From the NCBI RefSeq assembly GCF_017741935.1, contig NZ_JAGHMH010000030.1, positions 124,001 to 188,000 on the forward strand: a DNA stretch of 64,000 nt, read 5' to 3'. Shown here piece by piece: positions 43,504 to 52,046 of this stretch; the first letter of the stretch is position 1; each line of letters begins with the position of its first letter. The position numbers and the translations under genes were made by a program. The notes under the pieces are model-generated. The model made no database searches. It had not been told where the DNA came from and was given only the letters and a program-made list of their open reading frames with translations. The DNA is from Rhizobium sp. 16-449-1b (GTDB lineage: Bacteria; Pseudomonadota; Alphaproteobacteria; Rhizobiales; Rhizobiaceae).

Positions 43504-43713
43504 GTCTGCTCACCGATCGTGTGTCGGCCGACCTTTCGAGTGCGGCTCTGTGGCCCATGCTGCCTGTTGTCTCCAATGATGGCATGAGACTTACGGCAAG
43601 GCGGAACCGACCGTTTGGCTCAACCGGGTCGCTTGCGAAGCTCCTGCAGGATATCGCCAGCGCGCTTTTATAAGACAAATTTGGTCACCAGGGCGAATGG
43701 CACCGGCCGTGGG

Positions 43714-43755
43714 CCAACGCTCGGCCATGCGCTCAGGCGCGCGGGCGAGCGTTGG
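43714..43755 (-). other. stem-loop downstream of the sugar operon
   Basis: CCAACGCTCG / CGAGCGTTGG form a perfect 10-bp stem around a 22-nt GC-rich loop, starting 12 bases beyond the stop of the MalK-like gene. There is no T run on the minus strand, so it may mark the 3' end of the operon mRNA after rho-dependent termination. Confidence 0.45.
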
Positions 43756-43766
43756 GGTTTATCGAT

Positions 43767-44831
43767 TTATGCGGACGCGATCCGTCGCCCCGTCTCCCGA
43801 TCAAAAAGATGCACGCTGCCCTTGGAGAGCGAAAGGTATTGCCGGCTCGCAATGTCGAATTGCGGCCGTTCGCGCAAGACAACCGAGATGAGCTGGTCGC
43901 CGAGGCGCGCCTCCACGAAGGTTTCCGCCCCCGTCGGCTCGATATTCTCGACAACGGCCTCGAGCTCGCCCTCGGCAACGAGCGCGATTTCTTCGGGACG
44001 CTTGCCAATCAGTACCGTCTGTCCCTCACGAACGCCGGCGGGCGCTTTCAGACCCGTACCCTTGCCCGTCTGCAGAACAAGATCGCCCGACCGGGCGACC
44101 GCCGGAAACAGGTTCATCGCCGGAGAGCCGATGAACTGTGCCACGAAGGCATTCGCGGGGCGATCGTAAAGCTCGAGTGGCGAACCCACTTGCTCGATCT
44201 TGCCAGCCTGCATGACGACAATGCGATCGGCCATGGTCATCGCTTCGATCTGATCGTGGGTGACATAGATCATCGTCGTCCCAAGGCGGCGATGCAGCGA
44301 CTTGATCTCGCCACGCATCTGCACGCGAAGCTTGGCGTCGAGATTGGAAAGCGGCTCGTCGAATAGAAAGACCTGCGGTTTGCGCACGATCGAGCGACCC
44401 ATGGCCACACGCTGACGCTGGCCGCCGGACAGGGCCTTTGGCTTGCGCTGAAGAAGCGGAACCAGCCCCAGGATTTCGGCCGCCTCACGCACCTTCTTCT
44501 GCTTCTCCTCCTTGCTGGCGCCCGCAAGTGTGAGCGAAAACGCCATGTTCTCCTCGACGGTCATATGCGGATAAAGCGCATAGTTCTGAAAGACCATCGA
44601 GATATCGCGGCTCTTCGGCGGCAGGTTGTTCACCACCTTGCTACCGATTGATATTTCACCGCCGGAGATCTCCTCCAGACCCGCGATCATCCGCAGCAGC
44701 GTTGACTTCCCGCAGCCCGATGGGCCGACGAGGACGACGAATTCGCCCTCGTTGAAGGTTGCCTCAATGCCGTGAATGACCTCAGCGCTTCCGTAGCGCT
44801 TGACGACCTTGTCGATTGTTACGCTGGCCAT
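43767..44831 (-). CDS. CUT1 sugar ABC transporter ATPase (MalK/UgpC type)
   Basis: The 354-residue ATPase has VGPSGCGKS, NYALYPHMTVEENMAFSL, LSGGQRQRVAMGRSIVR, VFLFDEPLSNLDAKLR and YVTHDQIEAM. The C-terminal TOBE/OB domain follows (FIGSPAMNLFPA, VLIGKRPEEIALV). It powers the MalF/MalG pair encoded upstream in the same operon. It is the last gene, 11 bp after the ADP-ribosylglycohydrolase-family gene. Confidence 0.93.
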   Translation of the reverse strand: MASVTIDKVVKRYGSAEVIHGIEATFNEGEFVVLVGPSGCGKSTLLRMIAGLEEISGGEISIGSKVVNNLPPKSRDISMVFQNYALYPHMTVEENMAFSLTLAGASKEEKQKKVREAAEILGLVPLLQRKPKALSGGQRQRVAMGRSIVRKPQVFLFDEPLSNLDAKLRVQMRGEIKSLHRRLGTTMIYVTHDQIEAMTMADRIVVMQAGKIEQVGSPLELYDRPANAFVAQFIGSPAMNLFPAVARSGDLVLQTGKGTGLKAPAGVREGQTVLIGKRPEEIALVAEGELEAVVENIEPTGAETFVEARLGDQLISVVLRERPQFDIASRQYLSLSKGSVHLFDRETGRRIASA

Positions 44832-44842
44832 CCTGTCACTCC

Positions 44843-46933
44843 TTACGCTGCGCCGATTGCGATGCGCGTGGCCGACAATGCGCCTTCATGAATAATGAGG
44901 CCGGCCGACCCACCGTCGAAAGCCGTATCGTCGGCCTCGACAAGGATATCGCCAACGCGCGCCTCAAAATGACCGCCCTTGGCCGAGACCTTCAGGGTGA
45001 AAGCGTTCTCGAACTCGACGTCGAGCGCGACGGAGGCAAGTACCTTGCGATCCTCATCCTTGCATCTGACGATCTGCAGCTCACCAGCGCGGGTGACCAG
45101 CGCGGCGTAGTATCGGCGCTGCCCTTGCGAGCGGAACACCAGGCCGCCGTGATCACCGAGGTGCAGCATCAGATCCGCCTCGATCGAGTAATCCGTCCAG
45201 TCGCGCGTGCCCTGCATGATCATGCCGTCGCCGCGGTTCTGGCTGATGCGGAAATCCTGCGGGAAGTGCTTGGAGAAGAAATGCACATTGCTCACCCAGG
45301 CGCGGCGCCAGAAATCACCGGCACCCTCGGGCCGGCGGAAGGTTACCGACGGGCAACCGTCCCAGGTCAGGCTGTCGATGACGACACGACCGTTTGCTCG
45401 GCCATCGGCCGTCGTCAACACAAGGCCGACCTCGGCGATCGGCTGGTATCCGGTCTCCGGCACTGTCCATGAGAGCGAGGCGGATGCGCCGGCTGCCAGC
45501 AGTTCGCCATTCGGCATGTCGATAGTGACGAGATTGTCCGTCCGGTCATAGTGACGAATGCGCAGTTTGGCTTCGACGATGCCCTTGTTGCCGGAATCGG
45601 CGCTGACACGCGCCTTGAGCACCTGGCCGGCATGAATGCGGGGGCTGGCCATCAGGTCATAGGTGCGCATCTTCGTCACTTCGGCCGGCGTAAACACAGG
45701 CGTGGTGGTTGCCGCCTCGCGGCCCGGCGCAAGCGCCGAAAAATCGATCGCCAGACCATTGCCGGTGCCGCTCACCTTGAGATCAGCGAGCGCCGTATCG
45801 CCCCCTTGCGGGCGGAAGCCCTGAACGGAACCCGGCAGCGAGAAGTGGAACTTGGCACCGTCCTTAGGCGCCGCTTCGGCAGCCTGGCCGGCAAGTTTGC
45901 GACCGAGATTGGCGAGCCAGAGCGCGACATCGACGGCATCGGCAATCGAGCGACCACCGTCAGCCGTCGACATGTAGAGCCGGTCGGCAACCGGGCCGCG
46001 CCAATCCGGGCCGGCGTCCAGCCCCTCGAGACCAAGCATGATGCCATGCAGGCAACCCAGATTGCCGGCGTTGCAATCCGTGTCCCAGCCGGAGGTGTTG
46101 ACGATCATCTGGCCACGCTGGAAATCATGCGGAGCGTGCAGAAGCGCCATGATCATCAACGCATGGTTCGGAACGACATGGCAATTGCCCGGATACTTGT
46201 CGTAGCCGTAGTTGTCCTCGATCCGCTGGCGGGTTTCCTCCCAATCCTCGTTGCCGGATGTCCAGTGGCGGATATCGGCGACAAGCTTGGCGATCAGGCT
46301 ATCCTTCGGAATATAGGACAGACCGGTGTCCAGCAGATGATTGACATCCTTGCTGACGAAGGCTTCCGCTTCCATTGCGGCCCAGAGCACCGCGGCATGG
46401 ACAGCTTCACCGTCGTGGCTGACGGAACCCGCCGCACGCGCGAGCTTTGCGGCCTGCGCCGGATTGCCTGGAGACACGAGCGCCCAGCCGTCGATGAAAA
46501 TCTGAGCGCCGATCTGTTCGGCGACCGTTGCGCCATTGGTTTCGATCGAACCGGAGGCGGGTGCGGGAATACCGCGCTTCAGGTTGAGCCAGGCCGTGTG
46601 TTCGGTCGAATTGCCGGCTCCGCCCCACCAGAGGATCGAGCGTTCCTCGATGATATAGTTTAGCCAGGCCTTGCCGATATCCTCGGCGGAAAGGTTGGGC
46701 GAGATGCCGTAGTCGTCGAGCGCGCGCGGGAAGGCGAAGGTGCCGCCGACATCGTCGTCAGTGACGACAAGCGGATCACCCAGCCGTTCGTGGACATAGT
46801 AAGTGATCGGTCCGAGCTTCTGGAGAATATCCTTGTAGCGCCAGTTTTCGAACGGGCGGCCGAGATAGACGCCGATCAGCTTGCCGAGAACGCCGGCGTA
46901 GACACGGTTGTTGTAGTCTGCAGGTATGGACAT
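44843..46933 (-). CDS. ADP-ribosylglycohydrolase-family protein with C-terminal beta-sandwich and LamG-like domain
   Basis: This is a 696-residue cytoplasmic protein without a signal peptide. Residues 8-330 are an ADP-ribosylglycohydrolase (DraG/ARH) helical domain: YAGVLGKLIGVYLGRPFENW, the metal-binding VTDDDVGGTFAF (D59-D61), SHDGEAVHAA and SGWDTDCNAGNLG (D284, D286). A middle region (about 345-540) looks like beta-sandwich. Residues 550-696 (SIEADLMLHLGDHGGLVFRS, YYAALV, SAGLIIHEGALSATRI) resemble a LamG/DUF1080-type jelly roll. It is the only enzyme in a LacI-controlled CUT1 operon, between permease and ATPase. It probably cleaves the imported glycoside or N-glycosyl compound. The substrate is unknown; protein de-ADP-ribosylation is less likely in this context. 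Confidence 0.85.
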   Translation of the reverse strand: MSIPADYNNRVYAGVLGKLIGVYLGRPFENWRYKDILQKLGPITYYVHERLGDPLVVTDDDVGGTFAFPRALDDYGISPNLSAEDIGKAWLNYIIEERSILWWGGAGNSTEHTAWLNLKRGIPAPASGSIETNGATVAEQIGAQIFIDGWALVSPGNPAQAAKLARAAGSVSHDGEAVHAAVLWAAMEAEAFVSKDVNHLLDTGLSYIPKDSLIAKLVADIRHWTSGNEDWEETRQRIEDNYGYDKYPGNCHVVPNHALMIMALLHAPHDFQRGQMIVNTSGWDTDCNAGNLGCLHGIMLGLEGLDAGPDWRGPVADRLYMSTADGGRSIADAVDVALWLANLGRKLAGQAAEAAPKDGAKFHFSLPGSVQGFRPQGGDTALADLKVSGTGNGLAIDFSALAPGREAATTTPVFTPAEVTKMRTYDLMASPRIHAGQVLKARVSADSGNKGIVEAKLRIRHYDRTDNLVTIDMPNGELLAAGASASLSWTVPETGYQPIAEVGLVLTTADGRANGRVVIDSLTWDGCPSVTFRRPEGAGDFWRRAWVSNVHFFSKHFPQDFRISQNRGDGMIMQGTRDWTDYSIEADLMLHLGDHGGLVFRSQGQRRYYAALVTRAGELQIVRCKDEDRKVLASVALDVEFENAFTLKVSAKGGHFEARVGDILVEADDTAFDGGSAGLIIHEGALSATRIAIGAA

Positions 46934-46946
46934 CAGAAACTCCTTG

Positions 46947-47780
46947 TCAGCCCTTCACCGAACCGCCGGCCATTCCTTCGATGAAATGGCGCTGCAGCAG
47001 GATGAAGAGAATTACGATGGGTAGAATGATGATGAGGGCCGCCGCCATGATCTCGCCCCAGTCGGACGAGTACTGACCGGACAGCAGGAAGAAGGAAACG
47101 ACGGCCGTCAGCCTGTCCTGATCCTGCAGGAAGGTTGTTGCGATCAGGAACTCGTTCCACGAGTAAAGTCCGATGATCAGCGCGACGGTGAGAATGCCCG
47201 GTGAGACGATGGGCAAGAAGACGCGCCGGAAGACCTGCCAATGCGTCGCCCCGTCGATCAACGCGGCTTCCTCAAGCTCCTTCGGCACGGCAAGAAAGTA
47301 GGTGCGCAGAAGCATGATGGCGAAGGGCGAGTAGACCGCCGTATAGATGAAGGACACGGCAATCGGGTTGTTGATCAGCCCGAAGCGCGCGAAGCCGAAG
47401 TAGAGCGGGAAGAGGAAGAGCTGGATCGGCGCCGTGGTGCTTGCCAGGAGATAGAAGGTGAGGATCTTCCACGTCTTGATCTTGCGGCGGGCGAGAACAT
47501 AGGCCGTCAGCGAACCCGTGGTGCAGACGAGGATGATCGTCATGCCAGTGAGCACCGCCGAGTTGAGAAGCGTGCGCCCGAAATTGGCATCCGACCATGC
47601 GCGGGTAAAATTGTCCCAACGCAATTCCGACGGCCAGGCGAGCGGATTTTGCACGATTTCGGCGGACGCCTTCAGCGAGTTCAGGACCATCAGCACGATG
47701 GGAAACAGCGTGATGATCAGCAGCAACGACAGCGTCGCATAGACGAGGGTCAGCCTGATGCGGCTCTCGGTCATGTTCAT
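46947..47780 (-). CDS. CUT1 sugar ABC transporter permease, MalG type
   Basis: The 277-residue permease has six helices. The MalG-type EAA loop is LEEAALIDGATHWQVFRRVF, and FIEGMAGGSVKG is the conserved C-terminal tail. It overlaps the MalF-like gene by four bases (ATGA). It pairs with MalF-like as the channel. Confidence 0.93.
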   Translation of the reverse strand: MNMTESRIRLTLVYATLSLLLIITLFPIVLMVLNSLKASAEIVQNPLAWPSELRWDNFTRAWSDANFGRTLLNSAVLTGMTIILVCTTGSLTAYVLARRKIKTWKILTFYLLASTTAPIQLFLFPLYFGFARFGLINNPIAVSFIYTAVYSPFAIMLLRTYFLAVPKELEEAALIDGATHWQVFRRVFLPIVSPGILTVALIIGLYSWNEFLIATTFLQDQDRLTAVVSFFLLSGQYSSDWGEIMAAALIIILPIVILFILLQRHFIEGMAGGSVKG

Positions 47781-48622
47781 TGTTCGAACTCCGATGCTTG
47801 CGCGCGGATATAGAGGACAGTGGCAGCCAGCCCGAAAAGGCTGATGACGACGGAAACGGCGGCCGCCTTGCCGACGGCGAGATCGTAGAAGGCCGAACGA
47901 TAGGCCAGCGTCGACAGCACTTCGGATGAATAGGCGGGGCCGCCCTGGGTGAGGATGTAGACGAAGTCGAAGACGAGGAACGACCAGATGACGGTCATGA
48001 TCATCATCAGGGTGATGGTCGGCATGATGCCTGGAAGCAGTACGTAGCGGATCATCTGGAAGAAGGTTGCTCCCTCGATGCGGGCTGCCTCGATCTGTTC
48101 AGCCGGCACCTGGCGAAGGGCGGCGAAGAAGATGACGCACAGGAAGCCCCACCAGTGCCATAGATCGACGACGGCGATGCCGTAAAGCGCGCTGGATGTT
48201 TCTGTCAGCGGGTTGGCAATTTCGATACCCAACCGCTGGAGAAGGCCCGTAACACCCGTCACCGGCGAATAGATCATGCCCTGCCAGACGCGGCCGGTAA
48301 TGGCGGTGGCTATGATAACAGGGAGGAAGTAGATCACCTGGAAGGTGTTGGAGCCACGACGGGCAACCAAAAGCATCGTGGCGGCCAGGAGCCCCATGCC
48401 GATCGGCACGGTCAGGAAGATGATCGTCCAGATGATGTTGTTCGTGAGCGCCGTCCAGAACACGCTATCGTCCCACAGCGCCGCGAAATTGTCCAACCCG
48501 ACGAAGACAGGCGTGCTGATGCCGTCCCATTCGAAGAAGGCAAGCGCCACCGTCAGCAGCGCCGGAATGGCGATGATCACGATGTTTATGATGAGGGTCG
48601 GCAGAACATAGAGTCTGTGCAT
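47777..48622 (-). CDS. CUT1 sugar ABC transporter permease, MalF type
   Basis: The 281-residue permease starts at ATG 48622, which has AAAGG eight bases ahead (MHRLYVLPTLIINIVIIAIP); ATG 48643 is a longer option. The EAA loop is IEAARIEGATFFQMIRYVLL, and DFVYILTQGGPAYSSEVLST is typical of the family. About 100 bp with a strong hairpin separate it from the binding-protein gene. Confidence 0.9.
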   Translation of the reverse strand: MHRLYVLPTLIINIVIIAIPALLTVALAFFEWDGISTPVFVGLDNFAALWDDSVFWTALTNNIIWTIIFLTVPIGMGLLAATMLLVARRGSNTFQVIYFLPVIIATAITGRVWQGMIYSPVTGVTGLLQRLGIEIANPLTETSSALYGIAVVDLWHWWGFLCVIFFAALRQVPAEQIEAARIEGATFFQMIRYVLLPGIMPTITLMMIMTVIWSFLVFDFVYILTQGGPAYSSEVLSTLAYRSAFYDLAVGKAAAVSVVISLFGLAATVLYIRAQASEFEQ

Positions 48623-48687
48623 GTATATTACCTTTTCGGGCATGATCCGGCCTGCCCGCCCCCGGCAATCGGTGGCAGGCGAGCGGA

Positions 48688-48709
48688 AGGCGCGCGCATG
48701 AGCGCGCCT
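48688..48709 (-). other. intercistronic stem-loop after the binding-protein gene
   Basis: AGGCGCGC / GCGCGCCT is a perfect 8-bp stem with a 6-nt loop, 14 bases beyond the binding-protein stop codon. It is placed like the hairpins at 240-264, 12967-12988 and 56756-56782. Confidence 0.55.
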
Positions 48710-48722
48710 CACAAAGTCCTGA

Positions 48723-50033
48723 TCAGCGAGCCGGGACGGCAGGCGCCTTTCCGGCCTTGGATTCCTTCTGGAAGGACTCGTCGAGTTTGGTCAGATAGTC
48801 CGTTGGCGAGATCTTCTTCAGCCAGACTTCCTCGATGCCGTTGATGATGTAGCTGTCGGTCGCAGGCGGCAGGAAAGTCCAGGTGGTGTAGCCGTATTTC
48901 CCGTCGGCAACCGAGGCGGAGAGGTTCTTCATCGTCTCGGTAAAGAGTGGCGTGACTTCGCTCGCCATCTTGACGCTCGATATATCCTTGAGCGGGATAT
49001 TCCACTCGCCCTGCCAGGCGGAGTTCATCGTGCCGTAGACTTCAGGCGAGAAGACGTAATTGATGACCGTGGCCGCGCCTTCGGGGTTCTTCGCCTTGGT
49101 CGCGATCGAGAAGGTCGAGCCGATCCCGAGCGGGAAGATCGGATCGCCGGACGCACTCGGGAAGCCGACGAAACCCGCTTCGGAGCCGGCCTTCTTGCCG
49201 TAAGTCGCGACGTTCTGGAACTGCCATGTGCCGGTGGGCATCATGCCGGCTTTTCCGGAGGCCATCGCGTCAGCCGCCTGCTCGCTGCTCGTCAGCGAGA
49301 AGTAGTTCTTGCCGAAATAGCCCTTCTGCCACCACGAATTCAGACGCTCGATCGACTTGACGAAAGGCTCGGCCGTCCACGGCATTTCGCCACGAAGCGC
49401 CTTGTTCAGATTGTCGGGACCGGCGACCGAGTTGAGCGCGAGTGTCACGAACCATTCATTGGCGCCGCGCCAATCGGCGTTACCGGCGGCGAAAGGCGTG
49501 ATGCCTTCCTTCAGCATCGCGTCGGCGAGCGCTTCCATCTCGTCGAGCGTTTTGGGCGCCTGCCAGCCGTGCTTCTCAAACAAGGTCTTGTTATAGAAGA
49601 GACCGACGGTTTCGTAAGTCTTCGGCAGCGCGTAGAGCTTGCCGTTATACTCGCCCATTTTCAGGAAGACCGGCAGGATTCGATCCTGCCACTTGTACTT
49701 GGCGGCATAGTCGTCGAGCGGCATGAGCTGGCCTGACTGGGCCATTGGCGCGACATAGCTCGGGCCTGCCGTGTAAACGACATCCGGGCCGTTGCCCGAG
49801 AGCATGGCAACACGCAGCTGCTTGTCGAGCTCGGTGCCACGATAATCGATTTTCAGGCTCTGCTCTGGATTGGCCTTGTCGAAAGGCTCGACGATATTCT
49901 CCTTGATCAGCTTCTGCTGATCGGGGGTTGCCTGCTCGTACCACCAGGTCACGCGATCCTGGGCGGCGGCGATCTGAGCGGCGCCGATGACGATGGCGGC
50001 AGCGGCAAGCAATTTCGTCTTCATCTTGGTCAT
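48723..50033 (-). CDS. CUT1 ABC transporter solute-binding protein (family 1)
   Basis: The 436-residue exported protein has signal peptide MTKMKTKLLAAAAIVIGAAQ, cleaved near AAA|Q. The mature SBP_bac_1 pattern includes VTWWYEQATPDQQKLIKENI, AMLSGNGPDVVYTAGPSYVA, MASGKAGMMPTGTWQFQNV and INGIEEVWLKKISPTDYLTK. ATG 50033 is preferred because GGAGG lies seven bases upstream; an ATG six bases earlier touches that site. It is the first structural gene after lacI, 25 bp from its stop. Its ligand is the presumed substrate of the ARH-family enzyme. Confidence 0.9.
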   Translation of the reverse strand: MTKMKTKLLAAAAIVIGAAQIAAAQDRVTWWYEQATPDQQKLIKENIVEPFDKANPEQSLKIDYRGTELDKQLRVAMLSGNGPDVVYTAGPSYVAPMAQSGQLMPLDDYAAKYKWQDRILPVFLKMGEYNGKLYALPKTYETVGLFYNKTLFEKHGWQAPKTLDEMEALADAMLKEGITPFAAGNADWRGANEWFVTLALNSVAGPDNLNKALRGEMPWTAEPFVKSIERLNSWWQKGYFGKNYFSLTSSEQAADAMASGKAGMMPTGTWQFQNVATYGKKAGSEAGFVGFPSASGDPIFPLGIGSTFSIATKAKNPEGAATVINYVFSPEVYGTMNSAWQGEWNIPLKDISSVKMASEVTPLFTETMKNLSASVADGKYGYTTWTFLPPATDSYIINGIEEVWLKKISPTDYLTKLDESFQKESKAGKAPAVPAR

Positions 50034-50058
50034 GTTCATTCCTCCCTTGTTCGATGGA

Positions 50059-51099
50059 TTAATTCTGTACGTCTGGCGGCGGAGCGACCGATGCACGGAT
50101 GACGAGCTCAAACGGCATCTCCTCGGGCTGGGCCGGCTCGGTTTCGCGGGAAATCAGGCGCGAGAGAAGTTTTTCGGCAGCGCGCGCGCCGAGGCGATCC
50201 TGGAACTGCGCGACCGTTGTCAGCCCTGGAGTAACAAGCGCCGAGGCCATGATGTCGTCGAAGCCTGCGACGGAAATATCGTGCGGCACTGACAACCCGT
50301 TTCGAAGCAGGCTCTTGATGACACCAATTGCCATCAAGTCGTTGGCAGCAATGATGGCCGTGACCCGCCGGTCACTCGCCACAATGCGATCCGCCATCTC
50401 GCTGCCTGCCTCCACCGTGAAATGCGTGGCCTCCAGAACAATCGGCTCAGCGCCGCTCGCAGCCATGGCATCGAGATATCCCTGGAGACGAACGCTTTGC
50501 GGACCACCACGGGCGGCGACCATGGCAATAGCGCGATGGCCGAGGCCGAGAAGATGGGTGGTGACGGCGCGCGCGGCCGCCTGGTTGTCGATAAACAGAT
50601 CGTCTATCGGAAGCGAACCACCGGATTTGCGCCGCACCTCGATGCGCACCACCGGGACGCCGTTCTTGCCAAGTGGCGCAAGATCACGGGCTGACAAGTT
50701 GAAGAAGACGCCGACCACGCCATCATAGCGCCCCTGCAACGCCGCTGCGACCACCTGCCGTTCGTTCGCGAGCTCGCCTTCAGTATCGATCGTGATCACC
50801 TCATAGCCCGCATTGCGCACAACCTTCTGAACGGCAACGACGAGCGAGGGATAAAAAGGGTTCGTCAAATCCGGAACGACGCAGGCAATCACGTGCGATC
50901 GGCTGGTGCGCAGCGCCTGGGCAAAGCGGTTGGGCTGATAGCCGAGTTCGGCAATGACAGCCTCAATGCGGTCAGCGGTTTCCGGTGCAACCTTGTCCCT
51001 GCCCCCGTTCAAGACAAGCGACACCGTCGCCTGCGCAACGCCTGCTCGCTCTGCCACTTCCTTCTGCGTTATCCTGCGGCCAGCCACATTGAATTCCAT
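50059..51099 (-). CDS. LacI-family transcriptional regulator
   Basis: The 346-residue regulator has helix-turn-helix and hinge RITQKEVAERAGVAQATVSL, VLNG and ELGYQPNRFAQALRTSRS. The periplasmic-binding-like core follows (VIACVVPDLTNPFYPSLVVA, AIIAANDLMAIGVIKSLL, DISVAGFDDIMASALVTPGL). It is the first gene of the sugar operon and probably represses it through the two palindromes next to its start. ATG 51099 (MEFNVAGRRI) is chosen; the in-frame ATG 51120 lies inside the operator region and is unlikely. Confidence 0.92.
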   Translation of the reverse strand: MEFNVAGRRITQKEVAERAGVAQATVSLVLNGGRDKVAPETADRIEAVIAELGYQPNRFAQALRTSRSHVIACVVPDLTNPFYPSLVVAVQKVVRNAGYEVITIDTEGELANERQVVAAALQGRYDGVVGVFFNLSARDLAPLGKNGVPVVRIEVRRKSGGSLPIDDLFIDNQAAARAVTTHLLGLGHRAIAMVAARGGPQSVRLQGYLDAMAASGAEPIVLEATHFTVEAGSEMADRIVASDRRVTAIIAANDLMAIGVIKSLLRNGLSVPHDISVAGFDDIMASALVTPGLTTVAQFQDRLGARAAEKLLSRLISRETEPAQPEEMPFELVIRASVAPPPDVQN

Positions 51100-51101
51100 T
51101 G

Positions 51102-51148
51102 TTGATACGTAACAATTCATTATTGATACGTATCAATGACAAAGTCAA
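51102..51148 (-). promoter_or_regulatory. LacI-type double operator and promoter of the sugar operon
   Basis: A perfect 16-bp palindrome ATTGATACGTATCAAT lies at 51122-51137. A near copy TTGATACGTAACAA lies at 51102-51115. Their centres are 21 bp apart, two helical turns. On the minus strand TTGACT (51143-51148), an 18-bp spacer and AATAAT (51119-51124) form a sigma-70-like promoter whose spacer and -10 box are covered by the perfect site. The second site touches the lacI start codon. Central CG is typical of LacI-family operators. Confidence 0.75.
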
Positions 51149-51347
51149 GCGACAGTTGACCAAATCTGGAAAACGGGCAGCAGGCGAGTTTGGATTAGGA
51201 AAGCGGCTACAAACTTGAGGTTTTGGCGGGCCTGCGACCACTCGATAATTTAGTCATAAACGAAGTGAGGGCTCGGTGGGCGGACATGCACTTAAGGTGT
51301 GCGGCCCACGACCGGGCGGCACCTTGCAAGCTGTCATCTGACAAAGC

Positions 51348-51989
51348 TCAATCCGTGAAAACTTCCGTCATGGCCTTCAAAATGAGAACCGCCGACGCCG
51401 CTCCGGGATCGACATGGCCGAGCGAACGTTCGCCCAGTCTGGCGGCACGGCCGCGTACCGCGACCATCGAACGTGTGGCCTCAGCCCCTCCCTCGCCTGC
51501 CGCGACCACTTCGCGCCACAGTTCCGCAGGCCCGCTCGCGCGCTCCAGTGCAGCACCGCCTGCTTCTGCTGCCGGGATCCAGGTGTCGAGCATGGTCTTG
51601 TCGCCACGCTGGCCCTTGCCTCGCTCTTGTATTCCGAGTGCGATCGCCTGCAACACGGCAACCTGGCCGGCAGCATCCAGAGACTGGCGCGTTTCCAGCG
51701 CCTTTGCAGCGCGCAAAAAAGCGGTCGCGTATAGGGGGCCGGTCGAGGCCCCGACGGCATTGAGGAAGACAGAGGCGGCGATTGTCATCACTGCCGATGG
51801 CGGCATGTCGTCAAGATCGGATCGCGCCAGCTCACTGGAAACGGCACCAAAGCCGAGCAGCATGGTAATGCCATGGTCGGCGTCGCCAATCGCACCGTCA
51901 AGCTCGGTGAGGTAATCCTTCTCCGTGGCAATCAGGCTGGATATCCGGTTGAACATCCGGTTCAGTTTGCGCGCGTCGTTCTCTGCCAT
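51348..51989 (-). CDS. dihydroxyacetone-kinase-like subunit L (DhaL), copy 2
   Basis: The 213-residue all-helical ATP-binding subunit has the Mg-ADP-binding GDADHG (35-40), NAVGASTGPLYATAFLRA, GDKTMLDTWIPA and a C-terminal RGRAARLGERSLGHVDPGA. It provides the nucleotide site and needs a DhaK partner, here probably the SorC-DhaK fusion directly upstream. ATG 51989 has GGGAGGGG five bases ahead; ATG 52004 is also in frame. It is the last gene of the eight-gene operon. The 250 bp after it hold only the lacI promoter region. Confidence 0.88.
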   Translation of the reverse strand: MAENDARKLNRMFNRISSLIATEKDYLTELDGAIGDADHGITMLLGFGAVSSELARSDLDDMPPSAVMTIAASVFLNAVGASTGPLYATAFLRAAKALETRQSLDAAGQVAVLQAIALGIQERGKGQRGDKTMLDTWIPAAEAGGAALERASGPAELWREVVAAGEGGAEATRSMVAVRGRAARLGERSLGHVDPGAASAVLILKAMTEVFTD

Positions 51990-52046
51990 CGTTTCCCCTC
52001 CCATCGTCAGAACGCTCCCGGCGACGAGCCGGGCGCATTCTGCTTC

